Below are positions 63,928 to 64,000 of a DNA stretch of 64,000 nucleotides, piece after piece. Below the pieces are notes generated by a model, which saw nothing but the letters and a program-made list of their open reading frames with translations, did no database searches and was not told the origin of the DNA. Position 1 is the first letter of the stretch. Each line of letters opens with the position of its first letter. Position numbers and translations under genes: made by a program. This DNA is from Chelatococcus sambhunathii (GTDB taxonomy: Bacteria > Pseudomonadota > Alphaproteobacteria > Rhizobiales > Methylopilaceae), in assembly GCA_031316315.1 (NCBI GenBank), contig JADBEO010000002.1:103901-167900 (forward strand), read 5' to 3'.

Positions 63928-64000
63928 CGAGCCGCTGCTTCCGAAAGGCGAAATCGGCGACATAGTCTCCGAGCGGAACCTGTCGGCGCGGATGGTAGCC
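63908..64000 (-). pseudogene. End of a DUF559 gene, cut by a premature stop
   Basis: On the reverse strand from the right edge the frame reads 'GYHPRRQVPLGDYVADFAF' and 'RKQRLVIEVDG', then TGA (63908-63910). This is the core of DUF559 endonuclease-like (very short patch repair-like) proteins, which normally go on with 'QH' and 40-50 more residues. Here the codons after TGA read 'QHGGPDDALRDA' before similarity is lost, so a single base change made the stop and the rest has decayed. Selenocysteine is unlikely at this non-conserved place. The 5' part is outside the window. Confidence 0.7.

Overview
The window reads as chromosome of a GC-rich alphaproteobacterium, most likely a Hyphomicrobiales (Rhizobiales) species of the methylotroph-rich families. 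The basis is the alphaproteobacterial form of GyrA, RpsU, CtaA and DUF2842 proteins, the queA-tgt and nadABC arrangements, and several intergenic inverted repeats of the kind common in that order. Genus is inference. No insertion sequence, prophage, integrase or CRISPR array is visible, and nearly all of it is tightly packed coding sequence.

Layout. 1-9.7 kb is housekeeping: a chromate transporter cut by the left edge, rpsU, gyrA, an odd tRNA-like gene with its own terminator, coaD, two cyclophilins, a DUF606 membrane protein, queA and tgt. 9.9-13.3 kb is a type I secretion ABC transporter and adaptor followed by a tiny acidic proline-rich protein. 14.4-27.2 kb is the most specialised part: divergent tusA, then fdnGHI (a membrane-bound, Tat-exported formate dehydrogenase with an in-frame UGA read as selenocysteine), fdhE, selA, a Sel1-repeat protein, selB, two unrecognised proteins and moeA. 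This one operon-like run holds the enzyme, its maturation factor, most of the selenocysteine decoding machinery and a molybdenum cofactor gene; selC, selD and fdhD are not in the window.

27.2-31.8 kb holds opgH and opgG (periplasmic glucans) and a SPOR-like membrane protein. 31.8-36.6 kb is glmU-glmS-murJ (UDP-GlcNAc supply and lipid II flipping). 36.6-46.2 kb is a surface polysaccharide locus: Wzy/ligase-like protein, polyisoprenyl-phosphate hexose-1-P transferase, GT4 glycosyltransferase, OPX export lipoprotein, Wzc-like co-polymerase with a degenerate kinase domain, FemAB/GNAT-like acyltransferase and NodB-like deacetylase. The gene set resembles holdfast or unipolar polysaccharide loci.

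46-54 kb: DUF2842, ctaA, a CoA-binding protein, a secreted acidic protein, a thioesterase, rplM-rpsI, an agmatinase-type ureohydrolase, a lipoprotein, a pirin, and the ohrR/ohr peroxide pair. 54-58 kb is nadA-nadB-nadC (NAD de novo synthesis), read leftwards, with a perfect palindrome in front of nadA. 58-64 kb: an exported aldo/keto reductase, a Tlc-like carrier, a secreted seven-repeat propeller-like protein, a small secreted protein, an MFS carrier and, at the right edge, the broken end of a DUF559 gene.

The items most worth attention are the selenoprotein formate dehydrogenase operon with three uncharacterised co-operonic proteins, the tRNA-like gene after gyrA that lacks a normal anticodon loop, the type I exporter with its small companion, and the holdfast-like locus with its inactivated-looking kinase.
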